Shown here: piece after piece, positions 18,401 to 26,323 of the stretch | Position numbering within the stretch: position 1 is the stretch's first letter | Layout: the number at the start of each line of letters is the position of its first letter | Assembly: GCA_031406155.1 (NCBI GenBank) | Contig: JANOGW010000045.1 | Location: 20,166 to 84,165 of the forward strand | Direction: 5' to 3' | Length of the DNA: 64,000 nt | Origin: JACMNW01 sp031406155 | GTDB taxonomy: Bacteria; Pseudomonadota; Alphaproteobacteria; Rhodobacterales; Rhodobacteraceae | Position numbers and translations under genes: made by a program | Notes under the pieces: model-generated | Databases searched by the model: none | Told to the model about the DNA's origin: nothing | Seen by the model: only the letters and a program-made list of their open reading frames with translations

Positions 18401-18673
18401 ATGATGCGGCACGGGTTCCGGGGGGCTGCCGAGGTGGGGGCGACACTGGATCATCTGGCGGCATTTGCGCATTTGACGCGGGCGGTACCGGTGCATCTGT
18501 TCGATTTGTACCACGATGCGACGTTGGGGCGTGATGATCTGGTGGCTTTCATGGAGCGTGAAAACCCCGGTGCCTTGGCGGCAATGCGGGATCGTTTTGC
18601 AGCGTTGCATGCGGCGGGGCTTTGGGTAACGCGGCGCAATTCTATTGCGGTGGCAATGGAGGTTGAGGCGTGA
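15413..18673 (+). CDS. cobN: Cobaltochelatase large subunit CobN
   Basis: The 1086-residue subunit of the ATP-dependent aerobic cobaltochelatase inserts cobalt into hydrogenobyrinic acid a,c-diamide; CobS and CobT are not in this window. Magnesium-chelatase-H/CobN family blocks are clear: LIRLIGGESYWSYGLLQ near the N-terminus, MQALVHVGAHGTLEWLPGKAVALS in the middle, and LVVDLWGSATMRTAGEEFA later. It starts at ATG 15413, and its stop overlaps the GTG of cobG. Residues ~48-57 (RRMGNITHPT) are encoded by a palindromic element (15555-15582), an apparent in-frame insertion in a variable spot just before TLRLANLVALRHPLS. Confidence 0.96.
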   Translation: MHVIYRESHGLEETETPFDLGQTPADLVVMSFSDSDLGAFAAGYHRARRMGNITHPTLRLANLVALRHPLSVDTYIDKTLSGAKGILIRLIGGESYWSYGLLQVQDLARRCGIALAILPADGREDARLDALSTLPISTLRRLSALCDAGGAVAAEAALAQLALAAGLYAGPVIGDKSVPDCGWYDPTRGVVAGPEDPIPRRGAPFVAVTFYRSYLTSADTAPVDALIAALRARGFNALGLFAPSLKAPGAGEFLRSALALSDPVAIVNATAFSAKGIAGDTPLDSPGCPVFQVALSTARRKDWVAAERGLSPADLAMHVALPEVDGRIFAGVASFKSPTKRDPDLQFSRFAHRADEARIAAVVDRVAGWVSLGATAVQDRTLAVILSTYPGKPHQLAHAVGLDALASTEAIFERLAQAGYSVEGGDALGRALGEQTLAWPLDQYQAALDTFPAVLKQDLIAAWGAPEADPDCHDGAMHFKALQRGNALVALQPERGDVVRRDNDYHDLSRTPRHGYVAFYLWLRAQGMQALVHVGAHGTLEWLPGKAVALSDACWPEALLGSLPVIYPFIVNDPGEAAQAKRRIGAVTLGHVPPPMANSAVPDAMHRLERLLDEYSNADGLDPARRDRLIASIRAEADGVGVAADLGLREDASAAEAITRIDRFVCDIKESQFGDGLHIYGAAVGEMDGLLMALSGRRVAPGPAGSPYRGRLDVLPTGRNLFSVDPRAVPSRSAHAQGVKLAEELLRRHLQDQGDWPRGLVVDLWGSATMRTAGEEFAMALHLAGLAPRWDDGSDRVSGFEVVPLALLGRPRIDVTLRVSGLFRDVFPGLAQVFEAGAAALAGREEAAEDNPYTLQTYRVFGPKPGLYGMGMTDALEDYSAEGRAAAGEAWLAASEWAIDGRGVSHNARAVLEARVLAADGFAHVQDLAETDVLLASDYAAHEGGFAAAVARLGGSAPALYHLDATRPDRPQARTVAEEIARVVRARAANPAWADGMMRHGFRGAAEVGATLDHLAAFAHLTRAVPVHLFDLYHDATLGRDDLVAFMERENPGALAAMRDRFAALHAAGLWVTRRNSIAVAMEVEA
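15555..15582. repeat. REP-like palindromic element inside cobN
   Basis: A 28-bp near-perfect palindrome has arms GTAGGATGGG (15555-15564) and CCCATCCTAC (15573-15582) around CAATATTA. The same core (ATGGGCA-n-TATT-GCCCATCCTAC) occurs between serC and serA at 33627-33653. It is translated in frame within CobN. Confidence 0.85.
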
Positions 18674-19845
18674 GCGCGCCGATCATCCAGGGGTGGTGCC
18701 CGGGGGCGTTGCGCCCGATGCTGTCTGGCGATGGGTTGGTCGTGCGGATCAGGCCGCGCGGCGGGCGGCTATCTGCGGATCAGGTTGCAGGGATTGCTGC
18801 GCTGTCGGCTGCCCATGGGAATGGGCTGATCGATTTGTCGGCGCGGGCGAATTTGCAACTGCGTGGGGTAACGGCAAGCAGTTACGACGCTCTGATGGCC
18901 GGGCTGGGGGGGTTGGGCCTGCTTGATATCTCCGCCGAGGCGGAGGCGCGACGCAACATTCTGGTGACGCCGTTTTGGCGGGATGGGGATGGCGCGCAGG
19001 AGATTGCGCAGGGTTTGGCGCAGGCGCTGTCGGCGGATGGCGCGCCGGATTTGCCGGGGAAGTTCGGCTTTGCCGTAGATAACGGGCCGACCCCGGTCTT
19101 GCTAACAGCTTCTGCCGATATTCGGATTGAACGGCACGGCGGTCACATGATCTGCCGTGCAGACGGGGCAACCACCGGCGCGCCCGTGACGCTGGACACC
19201 GCCGTTGCAGCGGCGCTTCGCCTTGCCCGCTGGTTTTTGGCAACCGGGGGTGCGCCGGGTGGTCGGGGCCGGATGGCCGCGCATCTGGCCCGCGAGAAAG
19301 AACAACGTTCGTCCGAAAATTTTTCGGGGCCACACGATTTTTCGTACGAAGAGTCTTCGCCTTCAAACGCTTTTGCCCCCGCGCCGGGGCCGCATGCCTT
19401 GGGGATTCTGGTGGGGCTGGAATTTGGTCAGATAGCTGCTGCGGAGATGGCAAGGCTTGGCGCAGTGCGCCTGACGCCGTGGCGGATGCTGCTGATCGAA
19501 GGCCTGCACACCGCCCCCAACCTGCCGGGGCTGATCACGCAAGGTAACGACCCGCGGCTGCAGGTGGTTGCTTGCACCGGCGCGCCGGGGTGTCCGCAGG
19601 GGTTGCAGCCGACGCGCGGGCTGGCGCGGGCTTTGGCCCCGCATGTGCCGCGGGGGGCCTTGCTGCATGTCTCGGGTTGCGCCAAAGGATGTGCGATGCC
19701 GAAGGCCGCTGCAATGACGCTGGTCGGGCAGAGTGCAGGCTTTGGGCTTGTGCCGAAGGGTCTTGCAGGGGACGCGCCGCCGCGCAATGGGCTGACGGCG
19801 GCTTCGTTGATCGCTGATCCTGGTATATTGTTGGGGAGGCCATAG
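18670..19845 (+). CDS. cobG: Precorrin-3B synthase CobG
   Basis: The 391-residue iron-sulfur monooxygenase of the aerobic route uses O2 to convert precorrin-3A to precorrin-3B. It has the nitrite/sulfite reductase-like two-repeat fold: GLIDLSARANLQLRGV in the first half and the cluster ligands CTGAPGCPQG and SGCAKGCAMP in the second. It starts at a GTG (18670) overlapping the cobN stop. A stretch around residues 212-230 is AT-rich, contains palindromes (19305-19360) and looks inserted. CobG presence together with CobF shows the oxygen-dependent pathway. Confidence 0.94.
   Translation: MSAPIIQGWCPGALRPMLSGDGLVVRIRPRGGRLSADQVAGIAALSAAHGNGLIDLSARANLQLRGVTASSYDALMAGLGGLGLLDISAEAEARRNILVTPFWRDGDGAQEIAQGLAQALSADGAPDLPGKFGFAVDNGPTPVLLTASADIRIERHGGHMICRADGATTGAPVTLDTAVAAALRLARWFLATGGAPGGRGRMAAHLAREKEQRSSENFSGPHDFSYEESSPSNAFAPAPGPHALGILVGLEFGQIAAAEMARLGAVRLTPWRMLLIEGLHTAPNLPGLITQGNDPRLQVVACTGAPGCPQGLQPTRGLARALAPHVPRGALLHVSGCAKGCAMPKAAAMTLVGQSAGFGLVPKGLAGDAPPRNGLTAASLIADPGILLGRP
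19305..19360. repeat. AT-rich palindromic patch inside cobG, possible inserted element
   Basis: Within GC-rich cobG this ~55-base patch contains CCGAAAATTTTTCGG (19313-19327) and TTCGTACGAA (19341-19350), both self-complementary. It encodes a polar, serine/glutamate-rich linker between the two halves of CobG. The composition and symmetry are visible; the origin as a mobile palindrome is inference, and no second copy was found in this window. Confidence 0.45.
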
Positions 19846-20474
19846 TGCCGCACGTCTATGAAACCGATGGCGCTGCCATCTATCTGCGGTCTTTCGCGAC
19901 CATCCGGGCGGAGGCTGATCTGGCGCGCTTTACCCCCGAGGAAGAGGTGGTAGTGGTGCGGATGATCCATGCCGCTGGGATGGTCGGGCTGGAGGCGTAT
20001 GCCGCGTTTACTCCCGGCATGGCGATTGCGGCGCGGTCGGCGCTGGAGGCTGGCGCGCCGGTCTTGTGCGATGTGCGGATGGTGTCGGAAGGGATTACGC
20101 GCGCCCGGTTGCCTGCGGATAATGTGGTGATTTGTACGCTTCAGGATGACCGGGTAGCCGGATTGGCGAAAGACATGGGCAATACGCGGTCGGCGGCGGC
20201 GGTGGAATTGTGGCGGCCGTATCTGGCAGGCGCCGTGGTGGCGATCGGCAATGCGCCGACGGCGCTGTTTCATCTGTTGAACATGCTCGAAGACCCTGAT
20301 TGCCCTCGGCCTGCCGCGATCATCGGTTGCCCGGTCGGTTTCATTGGGGCGGCAGAGTCTAAAGCGGCGCTGATGGCGGCTCGGCCAGTGCCATCAATGG
20401 TAGTAAACGGGCGGTTGGGTGGATCGGCGATTACGGTGGCGGCGGTGAACGCGCTGGCCAGCCGGCAGGAGTAG
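19845..20474 (+). CDS. cobH: Precorrin-8X methylmutase CobH
   Basis: The 209-residue enzyme moves a methyl group from C11 to C12 of precorrin-8X to form hydrogenobyrinate. The catalytic histidine lies in VVRMIHAAGMVGLE (His42). Family blocks GAPVLCDVRMVSEGI, IGNAPTALFHLLNML and IGCPVGFIGAAESK follow. The start is GTG 19845, with GGGGAGG upstream, overlapping the cobG stop by one base. Confidence 0.96.
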   Translation: MPHVYETDGAAIYLRSFATIRAEADLARFTPEEEVVVVRMIHAAGMVGLEAYAAFTPGMAIAARSALEAGAPVLCDVRMVSEGITRARLPADNVVICTLQDDRVAGLAKDMGNTRSAAAVELWRPYLAGAVVAIGNAPTALFHLLNMLEDPDCPRPAAIIGCPVGFIGAAESKAALMAARPVPSMVVNGRLGGSAITVAAVNALASRQE

Positions 20475-20477
20475 ACG

Positions 20478-21215
20478 TTGGGCAAGATCATCTGCGCAGG
20501 CCTTGGCCCCGGCGACCCGGACCTGATGTCAGTCAGATCGGACCGGTTGATCCGTGCTGCGCGGCACGTGGCGTATTTTCGCAAAGCGGGGCGTACGGGG
20601 CAGGCGCGGGGCATCGTCGAAGGCATGCTGGCACCCGGTGCCACCGAATACCCGATGGAATATCCGGTCACCACCGAACTGCCGTTCGACAGCCCTGCCT
20701 ACAATGATACCTTGGCTCGATTTTATGATATCTGGGCAGACCGGTTGGCACTTCTGGCACAATCCGACGATGTGATCGTGCTTTGCGAGGGGGATCCGTT
20801 TTTCTATGGGTCGTTCATGCACATGCACAGCCGCCTGCAAGGCCGCGCCATTATAGAAATCGTGCCGGGCATCACCGGCATGGCTGGGTGTTGGCATGCA
20901 ACGGGCACGCCTATCACATGGGGCGATGATGTGATGACCGTGCTGATGGGCACGTTGCCAGAGGCCGAACTGGTGCGGCATATGCAATCTGCCGATGCGT
21001 TGGTGGTGATGAAAACCGGGCGCAATCTGCCACGAGTACGGCGGGCTTTGCAGGCAACTGGGCGGTTGGATGACGCGTGGCTGGTCGAACGTGGCACCAT
21101 GCCGGGGCAACGGGTGATCCGGCTGGCGGATGCGGATGCCGCCGATTGCCCGTATTTCGCGATTGTGCTGGTGCATGGGCATGGGCGCAGGCCAGAGGCC
21201 GGGGGGTTGGAATGA
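20478..21215 (+). CDS. cobI: Precorrin-2 C20-methyltransferase CobI
   Basis: The 245-residue SAM-dependent tetrapyrrole methylase makes precorrin-3A. The family nucleotide-binding motif is ICAGLGPGDPDLMSVRSDRLI at the N-terminus. LCEGDPFFYGSFMHMHSRL and VPGITGMAGCWHATGTPI are the CobI-type central blocks. The start is TTG 20478, with CAGGAG six bases before it; no ATG or GTG fits. It overlaps cobJ by ATGA. Confidence 0.96.
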   Translation: MGKIICAGLGPGDPDLMSVRSDRLIRAARHVAYFRKAGRTGQARGIVEGMLAPGATEYPMEYPVTTELPFDSPAYNDTLARFYDIWADRLALLAQSDDVIVLCEGDPFFYGSFMHMHSRLQGRAIIEIVPGITGMAGCWHATGTPITWGDDVMTVLMGTLPEAELVRHMQSADALVVMKTGRNLPRVRRALQATGRLDDAWLVERGTMPGQRVIRLADADAADCPYFAIVLVHGHGRRPEAGGLE

Positions 21216-21946
21216 CCGGCTGGCTGGTCGTCGCAGGCCTTGGGCCGGGGGGTGCAGGCCTGATCACGCCCGAGGTGACGGCGGCATTAGACAGTGCGAC
21301 GGATGTGATCGGGTACTTCCCCTATGTCGCCCGGGTGGCTCCAAGGGATGGCCTGACGCTGCACGCGTCCGACAACCGTGTTGAACTGGACCGGGCCGCT
21401 TTGGCACTTGATCTGGCAAGCGCGGGTCGACGGGTTGTTGTGGTATCCTCGGGCGATCCGGGGGTGTTCGCGATGGCTTCGGCGGTGTTTGAGGCGTTGG
21501 AAGCGCGCCCGGGAGACCACGGGCTCGACATTCGCATTCTGCCGGGAATCACGGCGATGCTTGCCGCAGCGGCGCGGGCGGGCGCACCTTTGGGGCATGA
21601 TTTCTGCACCATCAACCTGAGCGACAATCTGAAGCCATGGGAACTGGTCGAGGCGCGGCTCAGGGCGGCGGCGAAGGCTGATTTTGCGATGGCGTTCTAT
21701 AACCCCCGGTCGGCCAGCAGGCCGCATCAGTTTGTGCGGACGCTTGAGGTACTATTGCAAGACTGCGGGCCGGATCGGTTGATTACCTTTGCCCGTGCAG
21801 TGACGACGCCAGAAGAGCATATTCTGACTGTCACGCTGGGCGAGGCGACGCCCGATATGGCCGATATGCGCACTGTGGTGATCGTGGGCAATTCGGCAAC
21901 GCGGCGGGTGGGGCGGTTCGTTTACACCCCAAGGCGGGCGGAATGA
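21212..21946 (+). CDS. cobJ: Precorrin-3B C17-methyltransferase CobJ
   Basis: The 244-residue enzyme methylates C17 with ring contraction to give precorrin-4. The motif VVAGLGPGGAGLITPEV opens the protein, followed by the CobJ-specific DVIGYFPYV, VVSSGDPGVFAMA, LPGITAMLAAAARAGAPLGHDFCTINLSD and FYNPRS blocks. The start is ATG 21212, overlapping the cobI stop. Its last 25 bases overlap the end of the convergent cobK. Confidence 0.96.
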   Translation: MTGWLVVAGLGPGGAGLITPEVTAALDSATDVIGYFPYVARVAPRDGLTLHASDNRVELDRAALALDLASAGRRVVVVSSGDPGVFAMASAVFEALEARPGDHGLDIRILPGITAMLAAAARAGAPLGHDFCTINLSDNLKPWELVEARLRAAAKADFAMAFYNPRSASRPHQFVRTLEVLLQDCGPDRLITFARAVTTPEEHILTVTLGEATPDMADMRTVVIVGNSATRRVGRFVYTPRRAE

Positions 21947-22668
21947 CCGAGCCACGTCATCACGTCATTGACAGTGCGGGCCATGGGTCTGTCAGCAATT
22001 GCGGGTCGGGCAATCATGATCACGGGCAGGTTCAGGCGGCGGGCGGCCTCCAACTTTGCCAAAGCGCCGCTGCCGCCAGAGTTTTTGGCGACGATATGGG
22101 TGATGGCGTGGGTGCGCATCAAGTCGATGTCGGATTCAACGGTAAACGGGCCGCGATCAAGGATGACTTCGGCATTCGGCAGGGGCAACGGATTGTCGGG
22201 CGCATCGACAAGACGCAGCAGGTAGAAATGCTGCGGCTGGGCCGCAAAGAGGGCAAGTGTCTGCTTGCCGATGGCGAGGAAAATGCGGGCGGGTTCCGCG
22301 GGCAAGGCGGCGACGGCGGTTTCAGTATCGGCGACATGGTGCCAGTTATCGCCCTGCTGCGCCGACCATTTCGGGCGTTCGTGGGCGATCAACGGGGTGT
22401 TGGTCATCCTGCACGCCTCAATCGCGTTGCGGCTGATCTGGGTGGCAAATGGGTGTGTGGCATCGACGACATGGGTGATTTTGGTGTCGAATATGTAGTT
22501 GGCGAGACCTTGCACACCGCCGTAGCCGCCCAATCGGGTGGGCAAGGGTTGCCCGATAGGGTTGGCGGTGCGTCCGGCATAGGAAAATACGGCGTCGATG
22601 CCTGCGTTGGCGAAAGCGTGGGCAAGCGCCGTTGCCTCGGTTGTGCCACCCAGAAGAAGGACGCGCAT
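21922..22668 (-). CDS. cobK: Precorrin-6A reductase CobK, inverted within the operon
   Basis: The 248-residue NADPH-dependent reductase converts precorrin-6A to precorrin-6B. The N-terminal Rossmann-like motif is MRVLLLGGTTEATALAHAF. HVVDATHPFATQISRNAI and HIVAKNSGGSGALAKLEAA are family blocks. It is the only gene on the minus strand between cobW and cobF. Its start codon (22668) and that of cobL (22670) are separated by a single base, so promoter and ribosome-binding signals of each must lie in the other's coding sequence. Confidence 0.95.
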   Translation of the reverse strand: MRVLLLGGTTEATALAHAFANAGIDAVFSYAGRTANPIGQPLPTRLGGYGGVQGLANYIFDTKITHVVDATHPFATQISRNAIEACRMTNTPLIAHERPKWSAQQGDNWHHVADTETAVAALPAEPARIFLAIGKQTLALFAAQPQHFYLLRLVDAPDNPLPLPNAEVILDRGPFTVESDIDLMRTHAITHIVAKNSGGSGALAKLEAARRLNLPVIMIARPAIADRPMARTVNDVMTWLGHSARLGV

Positions 22669-22669
22669 T

Positions 22670-23857
22670 ATGGGTGATCCCTGGCTTACGATCATTGGTC
22701 TGGGCGAGGATGGACTAGCGGGGTTGACAGATGCAAGCCGCGATGCGCTGGGGCGGGCCAAGTTTGTGTTTGGCGGGCCACGGCACCTCGCTTTGGTTGA
22801 TGCGCGGGATCGCGGGCGAACATGGCCGGTGCCGTTTGATGTGGGTGCGGTGCTGGCGTTGAAAGGGTCTGACGTGGCGGTTTTGGCGTCGGGTGATCCG
22901 TTCTGGTACGGCGCGGGCGGCAGTTTGGCGGCACACCTGAACCCGTCGGAATGGCGGTGTTTCCCGGCGCCATCGACGTTCTCGCTGGCGGCTGCCCGCA
23001 TCGGTTGGCGGATCGAGGATGTTGCGTGTCTGGGGCTGCATGCCGCGCCGTTTTCGCGGTTGCTGCCGCATTTGGCGGTGGGACGGCGGGCGATTTGTTT
23101 GGTGCGCGATGGTGCTGCGGTTGGTGCGCTTGCCGAATGGCTGGCGTTGCACGGCCAAGCGCAAGCGCGGCTTTGGGTGATGGAGGCGCTGGGCGGGCCT
23201 TCCGAACGGGTGCGGCCAGTGGTGGCGGGTGATGTCGGGCTGACGGATATCGGCGCGCTGGTGGTGGTTGCGGTGCAACCTTTTGGTGCGGTGACGGTGG
23301 ATCTGCCAGTGACGGCCGGCTTGCCGGACAGCAGTTTTGCCAGTGATGGGCAGATTACGAAATCGCCGATACGGGCGCTGACGTTGATGGCACTGGCTCC
23401 GCGACCCGGGGAGGTTTTGTGGGATGTTGGCGCGGGATCAGGGTCTGTTTCGGTGGAATGGTGTCGTGCCGGGGGGCGGTCGATAGCCATTGAAGCACGC
23501 AGTGATCGGGTGGCGAATATTCGGACGAACATCGACAGTTTTGGGCTGGCCGCGCAGATGACGGTTGTCGAAGGCGTGGCTCCGGGGGCTTTGGACGGGT
23601 TGACTGCGCCCGATGCGATTTTTGTCGGCGGCGGTGCGTCGGACGGGCTGGTGCAGGGGTTGTGGGAGGCGCTGCCGCCGGGCGGGCGGATGGTCTGCAA
23701 CGGCGTGACGCTGGAAACCGAGGCGCTGTTGGCAGGTTGGCACGGCGCGAAAGGTGGGTCTTTGCTGCGGATCGATCTTGCGCATTCAGCACAGTTGGGG
23801 CGTATGCGCGGCTGGCAGGCTTCGCGGCCCGTGGTGCAATGGAGTGTGGTGAAATGA
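22670..23857 (+). CDS. cobL: Precorrin-6B C5,15-methyltransferase (decarboxylating) CobL
   Basis: The 395-residue fusion enzyme methylates C5 and C15 of precorrin-6B and decarboxylates the C12 acetate. The N-terminal CbiE-like domain starts LTIIGLGEDGLAGLTDASRDAL. The C-terminal CbiT-like SAM domain carries LWDVGAGSGSVSVEWCRAG, with PDAIFVGGGASDGLV later. The ATG at 22670 is one base away from the divergent cobK start. It overlaps cobE by ATGA. Confidence 0.95.
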   Translation: MGDPWLTIIGLGEDGLAGLTDASRDALGRAKFVFGGPRHLALVDARDRGRTWPVPFDVGAVLALKGSDVAVLASGDPFWYGAGGSLAAHLNPSEWRCFPAPSTFSLAAARIGWRIEDVACLGLHAAPFSRLLPHLAVGRRAICLVRDGAAVGALAEWLALHGQAQARLWVMEALGGPSERVRPVVAGDVGLTDIGALVVVAVQPFGAVTVDLPVTAGLPDSSFASDGQITKSPIRALTLMALAPRPGEVLWDVGAGSGSVSVEWCRAGGRSIAIEARSDRVANIRTNIDSFGLAAQMTVVEGVAPGALDGLTAPDAIFVGGGASDGLVQGLWEALPPGGRMVCNGVTLETEALLAGWHGAKGGSLLRIDLAHSAQLGRMRGWQASRPVVQWSVVK

Positions 23858-24222
23858 AGGTTGCCGGGATCGGGTTTCGGGCAGAAGCACAGGTTGCATC
23901 CCTGCGCGCGGCATTAGAGGCGGCGGGTGGGGCGGACGGTGTGACGGTACTGGCGACGAGCGAGGCGAAAGCCGGGGCTGCGGTGATTGTGGCGTTTGCG
24001 GCGGAGTTGGGGTTGCCAGTGATGGGCGTTTCGGCTGCGGATTTGGCGGTGCAGGACACGCTGACGGACTCGGCGCGGGTACGGGCGAAAACCGGGGCCG
24101 GATCATTGGCAGAAGCGGCGGCTTTGGCCGCATCAGGGCCTGATGCGCGGCTTTTGGGGCGTCGTGCGGTGTCGGATGACCACATGGCGACGGCGGCTAT
24201 TGCAGTGGGGTTGACAGAATGA
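23854..24222 (+). CDS. cobE: CobE / CbiG C-terminal-domain protein
   Basis: The 122-residue protein matches the CbiG C-terminal domain family called CobE in aerobic producers: KVAGIGFRAEAQVASLRAAL at the start, then ELGLPVMGVSAADL and an end rich in SGPDARLLGRRAVSDDHMATAAIA. CobE is found in many aerobic cobalamin operons, but its biochemical role is not settled. ATGA overlaps with cobL before it and cobM after it indicate one transcript. Confidence 0.88.
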   Translation: MKVAGIGFRAEAQVASLRAALEAAGGADGVTVLATSEAKAGAAVIVAFAAELGLPVMGVSAADLAVQDTLTDSARVRAKTGAGSLAEAAALAASGPDARLLGRRAVSDDHMATAAIAVGLTE

Positions 24223-25001
24223 CGGTGCATTTCATCGGGGCTGGGCCGGGAGCGCCAGATCTCATCACGTTGCGCGGGCGCGATCTGATCGCAGCTTGTC
24301 CGGTGTGTCTCTATGCCGGCTCGCTGGTGCCCGAGGCGTTGCTGACCTATTGCCCGCCGGGTGCGCAGATCGTGAATACGGCATCGTTATCGCTGGATCA
24401 GATCATTGACGCGATTGCCGCAGCCCATGCTGCTGGCCATGATGTGGCGCGGCTGCATTCGGGAGATCTGTCGGTCTGGTCGGCGATGGGTGAGCAGTTG
24501 CGCAGGCTCAGGGCGCTGAACATTCCCTATGATGTAACGCCGGGCGTGCCGTCCTTCGCGGCGGCGGCGGCGGCCTTGGGGGCGGAACTGACCCTGCCCG
24601 GCGTAGCGCAATCGGTGGTTCTGACGCGGACGTCTGGGCGGGCGAGCGCGATGCCGGAGGGCGAGGAGTTGGTTGCCTTTGCCAAGACCGGGGCAACCTT
24701 GGCCATCCACCTGTCGGTGCATGTGCTGGAAACTGTAGTTGCAGATTTGACGCCGCACTATGGGGCGGACTGCCCGGTGGCGGTGGTCTGGCGGGCCTCG
24801 TGGCCGGATCAGCGCATTGTGCGGGCAACACTTGCCACGCTGCGAACCGCGATCGGGGCAGAGATGGAGCGCACGGCGTTGATCCTTGTGGGCCGCGCGC
24901 TGGACAGCGATGATTTTGGCGAAAGCAGGCTCTATGCAGGCGATTATGACCGGCGGTTCCGGCCTGTCGGTACCGCGCCAAGGTTTCCGGAGGCGACATG
25001 A
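24219..25001 (+). CDS. cobM: Precorrin-4 C11-methyltransferase CobM
   Basis: The 260-residue SAM methyltransferase makes precorrin-5. The N-terminal VHFIGAGPGAPDLITLRGRDL motif, CPVCLYAGSLVPEALL, LHSGDLSVWSAMGEQL and DVTPGVPSFAAAAAALG are characteristic of CobM/CbiF. The start is ATG 24219 inside the cobE stop. The stop overlaps the start of cobB. Confidence 0.96.
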   Translation: MTVHFIGAGPGAPDLITLRGRDLIAACPVCLYAGSLVPEALLTYCPPGAQIVNTASLSLDQIIDAIAAAHAAGHDVARLHSGDLSVWSAMGEQLRRLRALNIPYDVTPGVPSFAAAAAALGAELTLPGVAQSVVLTRTSGRASAMPEGEELVAFAKTGATLAIHLSVHVLETVVADLTPHYGADCPVAVVWRASWPDQRIVRATLATLRTAIGAEMERTALILVGRALDSDDFGESRLYAGDYDRRFRPVGTAPRFPEAT

Positions 25002-26323
25002 TACCCCCCGGCCTGATCATATCGGCCCCCGCATCAGGTACAGGGAAAACGACCCTGATGCTGGGATTATTGGCGGCGTTTCGGGCGCAGGGCGTGACTG
25101 TGCAGCCGTTCAAGTCCGGGCCGGACTATATTGATCCGGCGTTCCATGCCGCGGCGTCGGGGCGGCCATCGGTCAATCTTGACAGCTGGGCGATGACGCC
25201 CGCCCGCATTGCCGGGCTGGTTGGCGCGGCAGGTGGGGCCGATCTGGTACTGACCGAAGGATCCATGGGATTGTTTGACGGGGTGGCCATCCGTGGCGAG
25301 GCTGGATCGGGCGCAAGTGCCGATATTGCCGCGATGATGGGCTGGCCGGTGGTGCTGGTCATCGATGTGTCGGGGCAGGCGCAATCGGCGGCGGCGGTTG
25401 CAGCGGGCTTTGCCACATTCCGCCCCGATGTGCGACTTGCAGGCGTGGTGCTGAACCGTGTCGCCAGCCCCCGGCACGAGGCGCTGGTGCGCGCTGGCAT
25501 GGAAGCCGCTGGTACCCGTGTGTTCGGCGCGTTGCCACGGCAGGCGTCGATTGCGCTGCCCGAAAGGCATCTGGGGCTGGTGCAGGCCGAAGAACAGCCG
25601 CAGTTGGCGCAGTTTTTGGCAGATGCAGGCAATTTCGTTGCAGCCCATGTTGATCTTGCGGCGCTGCGTGCGGCGGCAAAGGCGTCTGGTGCCATGGCCC
25701 AGCTGACAGCGCGCGCAAAGCCGCCGGGACAGCGGATTGCGCTGGCCCGGGACGCCGCCTTTTCGTTCGTCTACCCGCATCTGCTGGCCGATTGGCGAAG
25801 TGCGGGCGCCGAGATTTTTCCGTTTTCCCCTTTGGCCGACCAGCGCCCCGATGCTTCTGCCGACACCTGCTGGCTGCCGGGTGGTTACCCCGAACTGCAT
25901 GCAGGCGTGCTTGCCGCAGCGGGGCAGTTTCGCGCGGGCCTGCGTGAATTTGCGCAAACGCGCGCCGTTCATGGCGAGTGCGGGGGATACATGGCAATGG
26001 GGGCGGGGCTGATCGATGCAAAGGGCGTGCGGCATGAAATGGCAGGGCTGTTGGGATTGGTGACCTCGTTCCAGAAGCGCCAGATGCATCTGGGCTACCG
26101 GGTCGCCACACTGAACGCCGCCGCGAACGGCCATCCGGCGGGCGCGCGGTTGCGGGGGCATGAGTTTCACTATGCCACTATCGTCGAACAGCCGGATCAG
26201 CCTCTGGCGCATGTCACCGATGCGAATGGCGTTTCTGTGGCCGAAACAGGCTCTGTCGTGGCCTTTTCGGGCGGTGGGCAGGCCACGGGCACGTTCTTTC
26301 ATCTGATTGCCGAGGCGACATGA
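24998..26323 (+). CDS. cobB: Hydrogenobyrinic acid a,c-diamide synthase (glutamine-hydrolysing) CobB
   Basis: The 441-residue enzyme amidates the a and c side chains before cobalt insertion in the aerobic pathway. The P-loop is ISAPASGTGKTTLMLGLLAAF, with TVQPFKSGPDYIDPAFH following. The C-terminal class I amidotransferase domain has its nucleophile in VHGECGGYMAMG. This is the cyrinate synthase and not the sirtuin of the same name. It is coupled by ATGA to cobM and to cobA. Confidence 0.96.
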   Translation: MIPPGLIISAPASGTGKTTLMLGLLAAFRAQGVTVQPFKSGPDYIDPAFHAAASGRPSVNLDSWAMTPARIAGLVGAAGGADLVLTEGSMGLFDGVAIRGEAGSGASADIAAMMGWPVVLVIDVSGQAQSAAAVAAGFATFRPDVRLAGVVLNRVASPRHEALVRAGMEAAGTRVFGALPRQASIALPERHLGLVQAEEQPQLAQFLADAGNFVAAHVDLAALRAAAKASGAMAQLTARAKPPGQRIALARDAAFSFVYPHLLADWRSAGAEIFPFSPLADQRPDASADTCWLPGGYPELHAGVLAAAGQFRAGLREFAQTRAVHGECGGYMAMGAGLIDAKGVRHEMAGLLGLVTSFQKRQMHLGYRVATLNAAANGHPAGARLRGHEFHYATIVEQPDQPLAHVTDANGVSVAETGSVVAFSGGGQATGTFFHLIAEAT

